Below, one piece after another: positions 44,968-55,617 of a stretch of DNA of 64,000 nt. The DNA lies in NCBI RefSeq assembly GCF_009877425.1, contig NZ_WXEY01000001.1, positions 62,001 through 126,000 on the forward strand, read 5' to 3'. The notes below the pieces were generated by a model. The model had not been told where the DNA came from and did not search any database. It saw only the letters and a list, made by a program, of their open reading frames with translations. Source of the DNA: Heliomicrobium undosum (GTDB lineage Bacteria > Bacillota > Desulfitobacteriia > Heliobacteriales > Heliobacteriaceae). The position numbers were made by a program, and so were the translations under genes. Every line of letters begins with the position of its first letter. The stretch's first letter is position 1.

Positions 44968-45465
44968 CAATTCCTTATACAGCATCTTGGCCAGTCCGAC
45001 TTCCTCACGCTTGGCCATCGACTTGGCGTATTCCTCATCGAGCATGCTCTCCCAGATCTTGCGGCCCGGCGCTTCTTCGATCAGGTCCGATTTCGGGACG
45101 GTGCTGCGCATTCCCTTCAGCATCTGGTGGATGTAAAGGGCCTCAAACTCCTGGCATGCTTCGCGCAGTCGCTTCCGCTCTTTTTCCTTCTCCGCCTCGG
45201 ACAGGGTGGACCCTGCGGCGGAATCGGCTGCTCCAGCGGTGGGATTAGCTGCTTTAGGGGGGGACGCAGCGCTGGCGTTTTGCGCCGTTGTTTTTGCATC
45301 CGTAGCCGTTCCAGAAGAATCAGCCGGGGTAGCAGTCTTACGTAATTGTTCTTCCATCAACCGTTGAAAGAGCGCGCCGTCCTTGGCCTCTGTCAGCGCC
45401 GCCTGTCCTCTGGCTGTGCTGAGCAGACCGGATGTATCCATAAACCGCTGAATCGGTGTGGTCAA
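44950..45465 (-). CDS. FlgJ-like rod-binding protein
   Basis: 171 residues. The C-terminal part ACQEFEALYIHQMLKGMRSTVPKSD and KIWESMLDEEYAKSMAKREEVGLAKMLYKEL matches the Rod-binding domain (PF10135) of FlgJ; the muramidase domain of proteobacterial FlgJ is absent, as in other Firmicutes. A low-complexity Ala/Thr/Ser linker precedes it. It is not next to other flagellar genes but stands divergent to a chemotaxis transducer, so a flagellar role is plausible. Confidence 0.85.
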   Translation of the reverse strand: MTTPIQRFMDTSGLLSTARGQAALTEAKDGALFQRLMEEQLRKTATPADSSGTATDAKTTAQNASAASPPKAANPTAGAADSAAGSTLSEAEKEKERKRLREACQEFEALYIHQMLKGMRSTVPKSDLIEEAPGRKIWESMLDEEYAKSMAKREEVGLAKMLYKELSRPLE

Positions 45466-45567
45466 GGCTATCCCCTCCTACCTGTTTTTATCGTCAAAAG
45501 ATGCCTCGACCTTTAGGGCAAAGCAAAAAACTTCCCCCTCCAGCGTGCAAGTAGGAATCATCGGTTG

Positions 45568-45596
45568 TTGCGCCATTCCGGAAAATCCAGTAAAAT
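45568..45596 (+). promoter_or_regulatory. Sigma-A-like promoter of the chemotaxis transducer
   Basis: TTGCGC and TAAAAT separated by 17 bases, about 40 bases before the GTG start at 45637. A flagellar sigma factor consensus is not visible. Confidence 0.45.
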
Positions 45597-45636
45597 AGGA
45601 CTATATCGAAAATTCTGAAAAAGGGGTGGCGCAGCG

Positions 45637-47622
45637 GTGAGACTGCAAACAAAACTGACCGCCTGGACCTGCACCACCCTGTCGATCGGGTTGGTGACGA
45701 CGCTGGCCGTCTACGGTTGGATGGAGACCCAGAGCGTCCAAGCTCGGGTGGAGCGCGACCTTACCGCCAAAGGGGAAGCGCTCGTCATGTCAGCCGCCAA
45801 CGGCCTGGAAGCCATGGTCGAAAGCCACATCCGCAACGGCGTCGAACTCCCCTCCGGCCAATTTGTCCGCGGCGAAGAACTCAAGGGCCTGCTCTTTGAC
45901 GATGAATTGACCCTGATCCCGGAGAGCAAGGCGGAAGCGGACAAACGGTACCGACCGGAGGAGACCGTCGTGCGATTCGACGGCGCCCGCGTTCCCATGC
46001 GAGAGTACGAGTACAAGTACCTATCCAAAGCCGACCCCTATACGGACCGGTACTGGCAGCGCTACATCGACTCTTTCATGGGCAGCGATCCTGATGTCGT
46101 CTTCGCCCTGGCGACCAAACACTCATCCGATCCGGCGAAAACGGGATACATCTCCACCCATAACTCCTTCTACAGCCCCACCGACCCGGACCTTTCCCGC
46201 GACCCCTGGGGCGCCACGGGAATCCTCAGTCAGAAGTACCGTTCGAACCGGATTTTCAACGACACAGCCGGAGGCGCAGCCGCCGCCAACCGAGATCGGG
46301 AAAAACCGCTGAAAACCGTTTACGAACGAAAGATCGAGGGAAAGACGGTCACCATGTGGGATATGTCCTACCCGTTGTACTTTGACGGCCGCCACTGGGG
46401 CGGTTTCCGCCTCTCCATCAGCAAGGAACGGGCCGACATGCTCATCGCCGCCCGCACCAAGGAACTCTTTTGGAAACTATTGACCGTTGCCGCTGTCGCC
46501 CTTGTCGGCCTCGCCGGCACAAATGTCCTGATCATCGCCATCATCATCATCCGGCCCCTCAACGCCATGGTTCTCGTCTCCCGGCGTCTGGCCGAAGGCG
46601 ACTTCACCCATGCCGTCGACATCCGCCAAAAAGACGAAGTGGGCAATCTGGGCAACGCCTTCAACTATATGATCGCCAATGTGAAAACCCTCGTCGACGG
46701 TATCATGAAAAGCACCTACGAGGTCAACCGCCTCGCCCGCAACCTCCAATCGGCGGCTGGTCAAACGGCGGATGCTTCCGAACAGATCGCACGGGCCGTC
46801 CAGGAGGTCTCGGCCGGGGCCGCCGGCCAGGAAAAAGAAACGGAAGCCACCGCCAACATCGTCCGCCGCATGACGGCCCAACTGTCGGCCCTCTCGAATA
46901 CGGCGACGGAAGTGGCTGAGGCGACGACCCAGGCGCAGCGCCGCGCCAAGGAAGGGCAGACCTCGATCAATGAAGCCACCGGGCAGATGAAGGTCATTCA
47001 CGATACAGTGCTCCAGTCTGCCGGTGTGATTCACCAACTGGGTGAACGGTCGAAGGAGATTTCGCGCATCGTCGAGACGATCACCGCCATCGCTGGCCAG
47101 ACCCAGATGCTGGCCCTGAACGCGGCCATCGAGGCGGCCCGCGCCGGCAATGAAGGCCGGGGCTTCGCCGTTGTCGCCGAAGAGGTGCGCAAGCTCGCCG
47201 AACAGTCGCGCCATGCGGCCCAGGACATCGCCCGCCTCGTCGCCTCGGTCCAGTCGGAAAGCGCCCGCGCCATCGATTCGATCGAAAGCGAGACCGAGGT
47301 CGTGCGGGCCGGCATCCACGTCGTCCAGCGCGCGGGCGAATCCTTCCAGGAGATCATCGCCGCCGTTTCCGATGTGACCTGTAAGATGCAGACCATCTCT
47401 GCGGCGGTCATCGAACTGGCTGGCGAGGAAAAACAGGTCCTTGAGGCCGTCGACCATGTCTCCTCCATCGCTCGCAGCAACAATGACACCTCCCACCGCA
47501 TCGCCCTCTCCACCCAGGAACAGACGGCCGCCATGCAGGAAATCGCCGCCTCCACCGAGATGATGGCCCACACGGCGCGAGGGCTCAGCGAACTGGTGCA
47601 GCGCTTCGTCGTGGAGCGGTAG
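45637..47622 (+). CDS. Methyl-accepting chemotaxis protein
   Basis: 661 residues from GTG 45637. A first membrane helix (about 7-27), a periplasmic sensor of about 250 residues with cache-like pattern, a second helix (about 283-305), HAMP ([19 protein letters not shown]) and a signalling domain with the hairpin tip [45 protein letters not shown]. It signals to CheA/CheW. No CheR-tethering pentapeptide at the C-terminus. The ligand is not predictable. Confidence 0.95.
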   Translation: MRLQTKLTAWTCTTLSIGLVTTLAVYGWMETQSVQARVERDLTAKGEALVMSAANGLEAMVESHIRNGVELPSGQFVRGEELKGLLFDDELTLIPESKAEADKRYRPEETVVRFDGARVPMREYEYKYLSKADPYTDRYWQRYIDSFMGSDPDVVFALATKHSSDPAKTGYISTHNSFYSPTDPDLSRDPWGATGILSQKYRSNRIFNDTAGGAAAANRDREKPLKTVYERKIEGKTVTMWDMSYPLYFDGRHWGGFRLSISKERADMLIAARTKELFWKLLTVAAVALVGLAGTNVLIIAIIIIRPLNAMVLVSRRLAEGDFTHAVDIRQKDEVGNLGNAFNYMIANVKTLVDGIMKSTYEVNRLARNLQSAAGQTADASEQIARAVQEVSAGAAGQEKETEATANIVRRMTAQLSALSNTATEVAEATTQAQRRAKEGQTSINEATGQMKVIHDTVLQSAGVIHQLGERSKEISRIVETITAIAGQTQMLALNAAIEAARAGNEGRGFAVVAEEVRKLAEQSRHAAQDIARLVASVQSESARAIDSIESETEVVRAGIHVVQRAGESFQEIIAAVSDVTCKMQTISAAVIELAGEEKQVLEAVDHVSSIARSNNDTSHRIALSTQEQTAAMQEIAASTEMMAHTARGLSELVQRFVVER

Positions 47623-47667
47623 TAGCGCCCATCATACCGCAACCTCAGCGAGATCATTCGTTGTAGA

Positions 47668-47705
47668 AAGCCCCGTGACCGGTTGAATCCGGGCACGGGG
47701 CTTTT
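47668..47705 (+). terminator. Terminator of the chemotaxis transducer gene
   Basis: AAGCCCCGTG-CCGG paired with CCGG-CACGGGGCTTTT. Confidence 0.9.
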
Positions 47706-47859
47706 CTTCACGAAAACATAAACGTTTTTTTATAAAAAAAAGATACAGATGCACGAAGGAACTATGCCTCAGTCTGGCAAATAGTCTACCATAAGTTCTC
47801 CGAATATCGCTCGCATCTATTTTTATCACGGTTTTAGCGAAACGAAAGAAGGGTGCAAA

Positions 47860-48675
47860 ATGTCAAAACTGGAGAGCCTATCTTCCACTGCCGAATTGTT
47901 TCAGGCGTTGTCCCCGCTGGACTGCTGTGTCATGGTCACCGACGCTAACGGGATTATTCTCCGGCTGGTCCAGGCAAAATCATTTACATTGAAAAGTGAA
48001 GTGGGTGCCAAAGTACCTGACAGAGGTTCTGTCGGCGAATGCATCCGCACTCAACGGGCGGTGCTAAAAACGCTGCCCAAAGACTTATACGGTGTCTCCA
48101 TTAAAGCCATCAGCATGCCGATCATGGATGACGGTCATTTTGTCGGCGTCATCGGAACGGCGACCAGCCTCGTGGCTCAGGAAACCCTGTCCGAGTCGGC
48201 CCAACTGATCGCCTCCACATCAGAACAGATCTCGGCGAGTACCCAGGAAGTGGCCGCCACCGCCGGCATGTTGGCGACCAAACTGGCAGAGTTGCAAAAC
48301 ACGGGGCACCAGGTCATCGCAGAAGTGAAGAAGACCGATGACATCCTGCGTTTCGTCAGCGATGTAGCCACCAACTCCAACCTGCTCGGACTCAACGCCG
48401 CCATCGAAGCGGCCCGCGCCGGAGAAAACGGCCGCGGATTCGCCGTCGTTGCCGAAGAGATCCGCAAGATGGCCGAAAACAGCAGTAAAGCCGTCAAGGA
48501 TATCAGCGACATCCTAAAAACGATCCAACAGAAAGTCACCGGTGTGGTCCAGGTGCTCGGTGAAACGGCTTCACTGGGTGAACGACAAGCCGCGGCCACC
48601 GAGGAGATTTCGGCGTCAATGCAACAACTCTCCGCCTCCGCTGAGAACATCCAGAACATCGCCGAGATTATCTAG
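47860..48675 (+). CDS. Soluble chemotaxis-type transducer with PAS-like sensor
   Basis: 271 residues, no membrane helix. The N-terminal 110 residues ([23 protein letters not shown]...[13 protein letters not shown]) look PAS-like. The rest is a short signalling domain with [43 protein letters not shown] and ends soon after the tip hairpin, shorter than standard transducers. It converges with the HD-GYP gene and overlaps it by eight bases at the stops. Confidence 0.9.
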   Translation: MSKLESLSSTAELFQALSPLDCCVMVTDANGIILRLVQAKSFTLKSEVGAKVPDRGSVGECIRTQRAVLKTLPKDLYGVSIKAISMPIMDDGHFVGVIGTATSLVAQETLSESAQLIASTSEQISASTQEVAATAGMLATKLAELQNTGHQVIAEVKKTDDILRFVSDVATNSNLLGLNAAIEAARAGENGRGFAVVAEEIRKMAENSSKAVKDISDILKTIQQKVTGVVQVLGETASLGERQAAATEEISASMQQLSASAENIQNIAEII

Positions 48676-49768
48676 ACAGGCTGCCTGCTTTTTTTCCCGG
48701 CATGATCCGGTCGATCGCCACGCCCCGATGTTCTTTCAAGTCAAAAATAAAGGGGCTTGCCACTTTCGCCCCCCCTTTTTCAAGAACCAGTACCATGGGA
48801 TGATAGACGTCCCTCTCATCGATCTGGACGATATAACCGGTGTATCCGTTGCTCAATTCAACGGTGGCGTTGGCCAGTTGCTTCAGCACCACACAATACA
48901 AGGTGTCCAGCAGTTGTCTGTCTAAACCGAACCGGAAGTCGGCATGGATGATCTCAATGGCGTCCAGATAGTCATACTCTTGACGGTGGGGGCGAGAGGC
49001 CGTCAAGGCTGTATAGACGTCGGCCACGGCGACAATCCTGGCGTCCAACTCCAGTTGGGCATACTTTAAGGCAAAGGGATAACCGGCGCCGTCGCACTTT
49101 TCATGGTGTTGCAACGCGCACTGCAACACCGTTTCAGGGATTTCGAACTTTCGGAGCGCCTCATAGCCTAAGATGGGGTGCTCCTTGATTTCCTCCCTTT
49201 CTGCTTGTGACAACTCGCCTCGCTTCAATAGGATCTCCGGCCGGATATACAATTTTCCCAAATCGTGCAGCAATGCGCCCAGAGCCAGCGCGCATAAGCT
49301 TTCATTGTCATATTCCAGGTCAAGGCCGATCAGCATGCTGATCAGGCAGACGCTGACCGAATGATAGTAGACCAAGTCTTCATCCCGACAGGACCGGGGC
49401 AACCGCAATGCCCGTTCCGGATGTTGTCTAACGGCGTTGACGAGCGCGCGCGCCAACCGATCCGCCTGATCGGGTTGGTGCTTCTGTTGCATGATGTCGG
49501 ACATCAGCGCTTTTAGCCCAAGAACAGCTTCCGTAAACAACAGGTTTTCCGTGGCCTTTTGTTTCAACGCCTGGAACTGGTGCTCATAATCTTTGCTGTT
49601 TTCTCTTTCATACAGTTCGATGCCTTCTGCTTCCCACATCAGCAGTTGATTGTAAAAATAGTTTGTCAGAACAATTCCCTCAGGCAACAGCATCTTTCCG
49701 TTGGCAGTGACGATGTTGTACTTGAGTGTATCTCCCCTGTTGTATTTACTGGACAATTTCTGCGCCAT
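48668..49768 (-). CDS. HD-GYP domain c-di-GMP phosphodiesterase
   Basis: 366 residues from ATG 49768. An N-terminal region of about 120 residues lacks a known sensor. The HD-GYP domain has [39 protein letters not shown] and [19 protein letters not shown], all catalytic residues including HHExxDGxGYP (Cys replaces Arg in between). It should hydrolyse c-di-GMP or a related dinucleotide. The neighbours are chemotaxis transducers, consistent with motility control. Confidence 0.93.
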   Translation of the reverse strand: MAQKLSSKYNRGDTLKYNIVTANGKMLLPEGIVLTNYFYNQLLMWEAEGIELYERENSKDYEHQFQALKQKATENLLFTEAVLGLKALMSDIMQQKHQPDQADRLARALVNAVRQHPERALRLPRSCRDEDLVYYHSVSVCLISMLIGLDLEYDNESLCALALGALLHDLGKLYIRPEILLKRGELSQAEREEIKEHPILGYEALRKFEIPETVLQCALQHHEKCDGAGYPFALKYAQLELDARIVAVADVYTALTASRPHRQEYDYLDAIEIIHADFRFGLDRQLLDTLYCVVLKQLANATVELSNGYTGYIVQIDERDVYHPMVLVLEKGGAKVASPFIFDLKEHRGVAIDRIMPGKKAGSLSR

Positions 49769-49910
49769 GGAACCAACTCCAATCCATGCCCTATCTTTAA
49801 AAGGATGGCGACGGAGACGATATGCCCATGGTGAAAATATATGTGCCTGCAACCCATATGTATCCTTTTGATAGGGGTAACATATTGGACCCCTTTGTTC
49901 ACATCCCCCC

Positions 49911-49939
49911 TTGACGGTGGTCGAAGAATTGCATATGAT
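49911..49939 (+). promoter_or_regulatory. Near-consensus sigma-A promoter
   Basis: TTGACG, 17-base spacer, TATGAT; predicted transcript start near 49946. It drives either a short RNA or a leader for the zinc-ribbon gene. The remainder of the gene-free stretch 49769-50196 shows no other signal. Confidence 0.75.
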
Positions 49940-49945
49940 AAGGTC

Positions 49946-50060
49946 ATATTCAACCCGATACGGACATATCCTGCTTCAACGCCGCATTTTACACCGTTGT
50001 CTCGTCGTTGAGACCTTCTCGATTGACTGCTCATCGCAGCACGATCGAAAGGTCTTTTTT
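49946..50060 (+). ncRNA. Candidate small RNA or attenuated leader, about 115 nt
   Basis: The region is bounded by a near-consensus promoter (49911-49939) and an intrinsic terminator (50011-50060: AGACCTT-CGAT paired with ATCG-AAGGTCT, then TTTTTT). It has no open frame with a ribosome site and no match to 6S, SRP, tmRNA or RNase P that I can see. It ends 136 bp before the zinc-ribbon gene, so a terminated leader is an alternative. Confidence 0.5.
50011..50060 (+). terminator. Intrinsic terminator of the candidate small RNA
   Basis: Stem AGACCTT..CGAT/ATCG..AAGGTCT with a large internal loop and a run of six T. Confidence 0.75.
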
Positions 50061-50196
50061 ATTTCCCATCTACTTCGTTCGTAAGGCGCTTCAACCACTC
50101 TTCCCTCTCGAATCGTCTTTCCCCTTCAACCCCGCGTTTCTTGTAACGCCGTACACTCATTTTAGTGACACAGTGATTTTTAGCGGAGGTGCAGTG

Positions 50197-50448
50197 ATGA
50201 TTATTTCTAAACAAAAAGCAGTCATTTTGACATGCCGGGCCTGCAGGGAGCGCTTTGAACTTAGCATCAAAGGGGTTGTCCACAACGAAGCCCTGCCCCA
50301 CACCGCCCCCCTGGATGTGGTCTACATCGGTTCCACCCACCGCGTCGCCGATGAGAGCCACGCGATGGCGGAGATCCTTTGCGTGTGTCCGAACTGTAAC
50401 GCCAAGAATAAGTTTGAGGCGTGGATTCCCAGGTATTTGAGGTTGTAA
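50197..50448 (+). CDS. Small zinc-ribbon protein
   Basis: 83 residues from ATG 50197, with GGAGGTG five bases before it. Two CxxC pairs, LTCRACRERF near the start and CVCPNCNAKN near the end, form a treble-clef or ribbon that probably holds zinc. No known catalytic domain. It is preceded by a promoter with a terminated leader and followed by a strong terminator. Confidence 0.75.
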   Translation: MIISKQKAVILTCRACRERFELSIKGVVHNEALPHTAPLDVVYIGSTHRVADESHAMAEILCVCPNCNAKNKFEAWIPRYLRL

Positions 50449-50481
50449 AAAATCTATTTTCCTGTAAATGCTCCTGTAATG

Positions 50482-50520
50482 AAAAAAGCACTTACCGTTT
50501 TAAACAGTAAGTGCTTTTTT
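50482..50520. terminator. Bidirectional terminator after livF and the zinc-ribbon gene
   Basis: AAAAAAGCACTTAC paired with GTAAGTGCTTTTTT around a T/A-rich loop; it serves both convergent units. Confidence 0.92.
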
Positions 50521-50541
50521 GTTTACGTCGAATCCAATTTT

Positions 50542-51232
<691 letters not shown>

Positions 51233-51246
<14 letters not shown>

Positions 51247-52012
51247 GGGACACATCCTCTCCGAGATAAGCTTCGATCACCTTCGGGTTCGACTTGATCT
51301 GCTCCGGCGTCCCCTCGGCGATGATCTGGCCGTAGTCGAGGACATAGATGCGCTCGCAGATGCCCATGACGAGGGACATGTCGTGCTCGATCAGCAAAAT
51401 CGTGAGGTCGAACTCCTTGCGGACCCAGCGGATCATCTCCATCAGTTCGGCCGTCTCCTGGGGGTTCATGCCGGCCGCAGGCTCGTCGAGGAGTAGCAGT
51501 TGCGGCTGAGCGGCCAAGGCGCGGGCGATCTCGAGGCGGCGCTGTTCGCCGTAAGGGAGGTTTTTGGCCAGTTCGTATTTTTTGTGGCCGAGCTTGAAGA
51601 TCTCCAACAGGCTCTCCGCCTTCTTGTCCATCTCCTCTTCCCCTTTAAAGTAGGAAGGAAGACGAAGGATGGCGCTGAACATGTTGTAGCTGCGGTGCTG
51701 GTGGTAGGCGATCTTGACGTTGTCCATCACCGAAAGGTTCGAGAAGAGGCGGATGTTCTGGAAGGTCCGGGCGATTCCCTTCTGGTTGATCTGGTAGGGT
51801 TTCAAGCCGACGATCGTCTCCCGGCGCAGGGCGATGTCGCCGTCTGTCGGTTTGTAGACGCCTGTCAGCAGGTTGAAGAGGGTCGTCTTGCCGGCGCCGT
51901 TCGGTCCGATGAGGCCGACCAGTTCGCCGATCTTCAGTTCCATGTTGACGTCGGAGACGGCCTTCAAGCCGCCGAAGGTTTTGCTCAGGTGATTAACCGA
52001 CAGCAGTATCAT
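51233..52012 (-). CDS. livG: Branched-chain amino-acid ABC transporter ATPase LivG
   Basis: 259 residues. Walker A GPNGAGKTTLFNLLTG, signature YGEQRRLEIARALAAQPQ (degenerate LSGGQ, usual for LivG) and Walker B LLLLDEPAAGMNPQE. The C-terminal VIEAYLGE is typical. It overlaps livM by 20 bases and livF by 14, indicating translational coupling. Confidence 0.95.
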
Positions 52013-52976
52013 TGCCAGTCCCCCTTCCTTTGCCGGTCAGCCGCTCATACAATCGGCGCATGCCGGCGAAGCTGAATTCGGCCGTGCCCATAAGGCCCTG
52101 GGGACGGACGAGCATGACGATGACAAGCAGAAGCGAGTAGATGACCATGCGCAGTTCGGCATACTCCTGCAAGAAGGCCGACAGGATGGTCAGGCCGATG
52201 GCCGAGATGACCGAACCGGTCAGGGAGCCCAGGCCGCCAAGGACGACGAAGACGAGGATGTCGAAGGATTTCATGAAGCCGAAGGTGGTCGGCTGAATGG
52301 TGTAAAAGTAGTGGGCATGGAGGGAACCGGCAATGCCGGCGAAAAAAGCGCCCATGGTGAAGGCGATGACCTTGTAGCGGGTGATGTCGATGCCCATCGT
52401 CTCTGCGGCGATCTCGTTCTCACGGATGGCGATGCAGGCCCGGCCATGGGTGGAGGTCATGAAGTTCTTGATGATCAGCACCGTGGCGACGGTGAGGAAG
52501 AAGATCCATTCCCAACTCGTGTACTGAGAGATGCCGTTCAAACCGGCGGCGCCGCCAACATACTCGATGTTTAAGATGATGACGCGGATGATCTCGCCGA
52601 AGCCGAGGGTGGCGATGGCAAGGTAGTCGCCTTTGAGGCGCAGCGTGGGCATGCCGACGAGGACGCCGACGATGGCGGCCGCCAGAGCGCCTACGAGGAT
52701 CCCGACAGGGAAAGGATAGCCGAGCTTCATCGTCATGATCGCCGAACCGTAGGCGCCGATGGCCATGAAGCCGGCGTGGCCGATGGAGAACTGGCCCGTC
52801 ATGCCGTTGATGATGTTCAAGGACGTGGCCAGGATGATGTTGATGCAGATCAAAAAGAGGTTCAACTTATAATAGTCGTCGATGAAGCCTTCTTCGAGGC
52901 CGAAGCTGACCAAGCCGAAGAAGAGGAGCAGCATGGCGGCGACGATCAGGTTGGGCAAGTTCAACAGTTTTTTCAC
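51993..52976 (-). CDS. livM: Branched-chain amino-acid ABC permease LivM
   Basis: 327 residues from GTG 52976, with AGGTGA five bases upstream; another GTG three codons earlier (52985) is possible. Nine or more membrane helices; the permease motifs GMTGQFSIGHAGFMAIGAYGSA and IRENEIAAETMGIDITRYKV, which contacts the ATPases, are characteristic. It begins right after livH. Confidence 0.95.
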   Translation of the reverse strand: MKKLLNLPNLIVAAMLLLFFGLVSFGLEEGFIDDYYKLNLFLICINIILATSLNIINGMTGQFSIGHAGFMAIGAYGSAIMTMKLGYPFPVGILVGALAAAIVGVLVGMPTLRLKGDYLAIATLGFGEIIRVIILNIEYVGGAAGLNGISQYTSWEWIFFLTVATVLIIKNFMTSTHGRACIAIRENEIAAETMGIDITRYKVIAFTMGAFFAGIAGSLHAHYFYTIQPTTFGFMKSFDILVFVVLGGLGSLTGSVISAIGLTILSAFLQEYAELRMVIYSLLLVIVMLVRPQGLMGTAEFSFAGMRRLYERLTGKGRGTGNDTAVG

Positions 52977-52985
52977 GCCGCTCAC

Positions 52986-53867
52986 CTACACTTTCTCCCG
53001 CACGTTGCTGCCGAACAGCCCCGACGGTTTAACGATAAGGATGATGATTAACAGCGCAAAGGCTACGGCGTCGCGGTAGAGGGACTGGCCGTATCCGCTG
53101 ACGAGGGCCTCGATAACGCCGAGGGACAGTCCGCCCACGAAGGCCCCAGGGATGACGCCGATGCCGCCGACGACGGCCGCGACGAAGGCTTTCAAGCCAG
53201 GCATGATGCCCATGTAGGGGTTGATGGCGTTATAGTAAATCCCCACCAGTACGCCCGCTGCCGCGGCCAACGACGACCCGATGGCAAAGGTGGCGGAGAT
53301 GGTGTTGTCGACGTTAATGCCCATCAGCATGGCCGCCTGGGTGTCGTGGGAGACGGCCCGCATCGCTTTGCCGGTCTTGGTGTAGTGGACGATGTACTGG
53401 AGCAACAGCATCAGCAACACTGTGACGACCATGATGACGATCTGCCGGTTGGTGATGACGACGCTGCCGTTGAAGAAGTGGTACTGCACCTCTTGGAAGA
53501 CGTTGGGGAAAGTGCGAATTTTCGCGCCGACGGCCAGAACACCGCCGTTTTCGAGGAAGAAGGACACCCCGATGGCGGTGATCAGGACGGCGATCTTCGG
53601 CGCCCCACGCAAGGGTTTATAAGCGAGCCGTTCGATGACGACCCCCAGGATCGCGCAGACAACCATCGAAATAACAAGCGACGGAAGGAATCCCCATCCC
53701 TGGGTCGTCGCATAAAACCCTACATACGCTCCGACCATGTACACATCACCGTGGGCGAAGTTGATCAATCGGATGATGCCATACACCATCGTGTACCCCA
53801 GCGCGATGAGAGCATAAATGCTACCCAGGGAGAGGCCGTTGATAAGTTGTTGAATAAATACTTCCAC
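52986..53867 (-). CDS. livH: Branched-chain amino-acid ABC permease LivH
   Basis: 293 residues from GTG 53867, which follows AAGGAGG by 11 bases. The membrane protein has LINGLSLGSIYALIALGYTMVYG, NFAHGDVYMVGAYVG and MRAVSHDTQAAMLMGINVD, all LivH signatures. A hairpin without T-run separates it from livK, so the binding protein can be made in excess. Confidence 0.95.
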   Translation of the reverse strand: MEVFIQQLINGLSLGSIYALIALGYTMVYGIIRLINFAHGDVYMVGAYVGFYATTQGWGFLPSLVISMVVCAILGVVIERLAYKPLRGAPKIAVLITAIGVSFFLENGGVLAVGAKIRTFPNVFQEVQYHFFNGSVVITNRQIVIMVVTVLLMLLLQYIVHYTKTGKAMRAVSHDTQAAMLMGINVDNTISATFAIGSSLAAAAGVLVGIYYNAINPYMGIMPGLKAFVAAVVGGIGVIPGAFVGGLSLGVIEALVSGYGQSLYRDAVAFALLIIILIVKPSGLFGSNVREKV

Positions 53868-53894
53868 GTCTGTCAGCCCCTCCTTTGTCAGAAT

Positions 53895-53920
53895 GGAAAG
53901 GGGGAGAACTCCCCCTTTCC
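53895..53920. promoter_or_regulatory. Intercistronic hairpin between livK and livH
   Basis: Perfect GGAAAGGGGGAG/CTCCCCCTTTCC stem. On the minus strand no U-run follows, so it probably stabilises the livK message 3' end rather than ending transcription; on the plus strand it is followed by TTTTT. Confidence 0.7.
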
Positions 53921-53984
53921 TTTTTAAATTAGCGGTCACTTGGGAGCCTTTGATAACGATTGCTCAGGCGCTTTTTAATTGCGA

Positions 53985-55178
53985 TTACTTCGGAGCCACT
54001 TTGTCCTTGAAGGTCTGCTTGCCGTCTTTCATCTCGATGATGGCGGCTGCTTTGATCGGGTTGTGCTGTTCGTCATAGCTGATCTTGCCGGTGACCGTCT
54101 GGACGTCCTTGGTGGCGGCCAGGGCCTCTTTGATCTTGACGGCGTTGGGTTCGCCGGCGCGCTTCAGGGCGTCGACCATAATCAGGGCGCCGTCATAGCC
54201 GAGCACGGCCATGGAGTCGGGCACATCGCCGTACAGTTCCTTATAACGCTTGACGAAGTCAACAACCAGGGGATCCGTGTCTTCAGAGGAGTAGTGGTTG
54301 GAGAAGAAGGTGTTGTTCAGGGCCGCCGCGCCGGCAATCTCCGTCAGTTTCGGCGAATCCCAACCGTCGCCGCCCATGATCGGCATGGTCATACCCAGTT
54401 CGCGGGCCTGCTTGACGATCTTGCCGACTTCTTCATAGTAGCCGGGGACGTAGAGCACATCGGGGTTCTTGCCGCGGATCTTCGTCAGCGTCGCCTTGAA
54501 GTCCTGGTCGCCCGTTACGTAGCCTTCATCGGCGACGATCTCGCCGCCGCCTTTGGCGAAGGACTCTTTGAAGAACTGGGCCAGGCCCTTCGAATAGGGG
54601 GCTTGGTTGTCGGTGAGCACGGCTGCCGTATTCAGTTTCAGGTTATTCAAGGTGAAGTTGGCCATGACCGTTCCCTGGAAGGGGTCGATGAAACAGGCGC
54701 GGAAGATGAAGTCGTTCGTCTTCTTCGTGTTTTCATCGACGGTCACCTTCGGGTTGGTGGCCGACGTGGAGAGGACGGGGATCTTCTTGTCCATGGCCAG
54801 TTGGACCATGCCGAGGGTATCGCCGGAGGTGGTGCAGCCCAGGATGGCGACAGCCTTTTCGGAGTTGATCAACTTGGTTGCCACGTTCGTCGATTCAGTG
54901 GCCTCGGACTTGTTGTCCAGGACGACGAATTTGATCTTCTTGCCGTTGATGCCGCCTTCGGCGTTCACCTTGTCAAAGACCATTTTCGCGCCGTTTACAG
55001 CGGCTTTGCCAAAGGTGGCTTGTCCACCGGACAGTTCGAAGTTGCCGCCGATCACAAACTCATTGGCGACAGGCGCATTGGCTGCTGTATCTTTGCTCCC
55101 TCCGCCAGAACAGGCGGTCAGCAGGCTGGCCGTAACAACGAGGGACACAGCCGCCACAAAACTTTTTTTCCACTGCAC
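53985..55178 (-). CDS. livK: Branched-chain amino-acid-binding lipoprotein, first copy
   Basis: 397 residues from GTG 55178 (GGGGAGG eight bases upstream). A lipoprotein signal ends at VTASLLTACSGG. The type I binding fold (Peripla_BP_6) is shown by NEFVIGGNFELSGGQATFGKAAVNGAKM, GGINGKKIKFVVLDNKS, ILGCTTSGDTLG and GYDGALIMVDALKRA. It is the first gene of livKHMGF and is about 55-60 percent similar by eye to the second livK upstream. A structured leader precedes it. Confidence 0.95.
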   Translation of the reverse strand: MQWKKSFVAAVSLVVTASLLTACSGGGSKDTAANAPVANEFVIGGNFELSGGQATFGKAAVNGAKMVFDKVNAEGGINGKKIKFVVLDNKSEATESTNVATKLINSEKAVAILGCTTSGDTLGMVQLAMDKKIPVLSTSATNPKVTVDENTKKTNDFIFRACFIDPFQGTVMANFTLNNLKLNTAAVLTDNQAPYSKGLAQFFKESFAKGGGEIVADEGYVTGDQDFKATLTKIRGKNPDVLYVPGYYEEVGKIVKQARELGMTMPIMGGDGWDSPKLTEIAGAAALNNTFFSNHYSSEDTDPLVVDFVKRYKELYGDVPDSMAVLGYDGALIMVDALKRAGEPNAVKIKEALAATKDVQTVTGKISYDEQHNPIKAAAIIEMKDGKQTFKDKVAPK

Positions 55179-55342
55179 GAACGTGACCTCCCCTTTCATT
55201 TTCCTACACAAACATATGTCCGGATAAATTATGTCCTCAGGAACCACTCGCCGGAACCTATCTCGCGCCACCTCCCCTGTCCGGCCGGGTCCGCATCGGC
55301 TTAGAATCCCCTTGCAGTGATAGAGAGAACAACCGCTGGACA

Positions 55343-55404
55343 TAAAAACAAGGTCGGGCGCAAACTTCCGTCGTCATGTTGACGGCGAACGTCATTGTCC
55401 GACC
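55343..55404 (-). terminator. Attenuator-like terminator in the livK leader
   Basis: Minus-strand GGTCGG paired with CCGACC encloses an inner CCGTC/GACGG stem and is followed by TTGTTTTTATG. It lies 165 bases before the livK start and about 100-160 bases into the transcript from the promoter at 55514-55543, so it could control read-through. Confidence 0.6.
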
Positions 55405-55449
55405 CCGTCGTAGGGAGCTTTCGGGGAATCCTCTGCCGCTGGACTGCTT

Positions 55450-55500
55450 TCACTGGTGAATCTTGTTGATGATTTCACCGGTAACCATAGCTGCAACCAT
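55450..55500 (-). other. Possible leader peptide ORF of livK
   Basis: ATG 55500 to TGA encodes MVAAMVTGEIINKIHQ, with five Val/Ile in 16 residues. It starts within about seven bases of the predicted transcript start and has no proper ribosome site, so translation is doubtful. A GGTGAA/TTCACC hairpin (55459-55482) overlaps its end. Confidence 0.25.
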
Positions 55501-55513
55501 TACACCTATTGCA

Positions 55514-55543
55514 ATTGTACTTCTGCGTACATTTCCCTGTCAA
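55514..55543 (-). promoter_or_regulatory. Sigma-A promoter of the livKHMGF operon
   Basis: TTGACA, 18-base spacer, TACAAT on the minus strand, giving a leader of about 330 bases before livK. The gene-free stretch 55179-55617 holds this promoter, the leader structures and the terminator of the second livK. Confidence 0.75.
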
Positions 55544-55547
55544 TGAA

Positions 55548-55585
55548 GAAAAAGACCCGGAAGAACCTTGTTGCTCCCGGGTCTC
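55548..55585 (-). terminator. Terminator of the second livK
   Basis: Minus-strand AGACCCGG.AG paired with CT.CCGGGTCT, then TTTTC; makes the second livK monocistronic. Confidence 0.85.
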
Positions 55586-55617
55586 TTCTCCCCGGCAGGG
55601 TGATGAACGAACAGTGA

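Noticed and set aside
48668-48675. Convergent overlap of the soluble transducer and HD-GYP genes
   Set aside because: An eight-base tail-to-tail overlap is common and carries no evident meaning.
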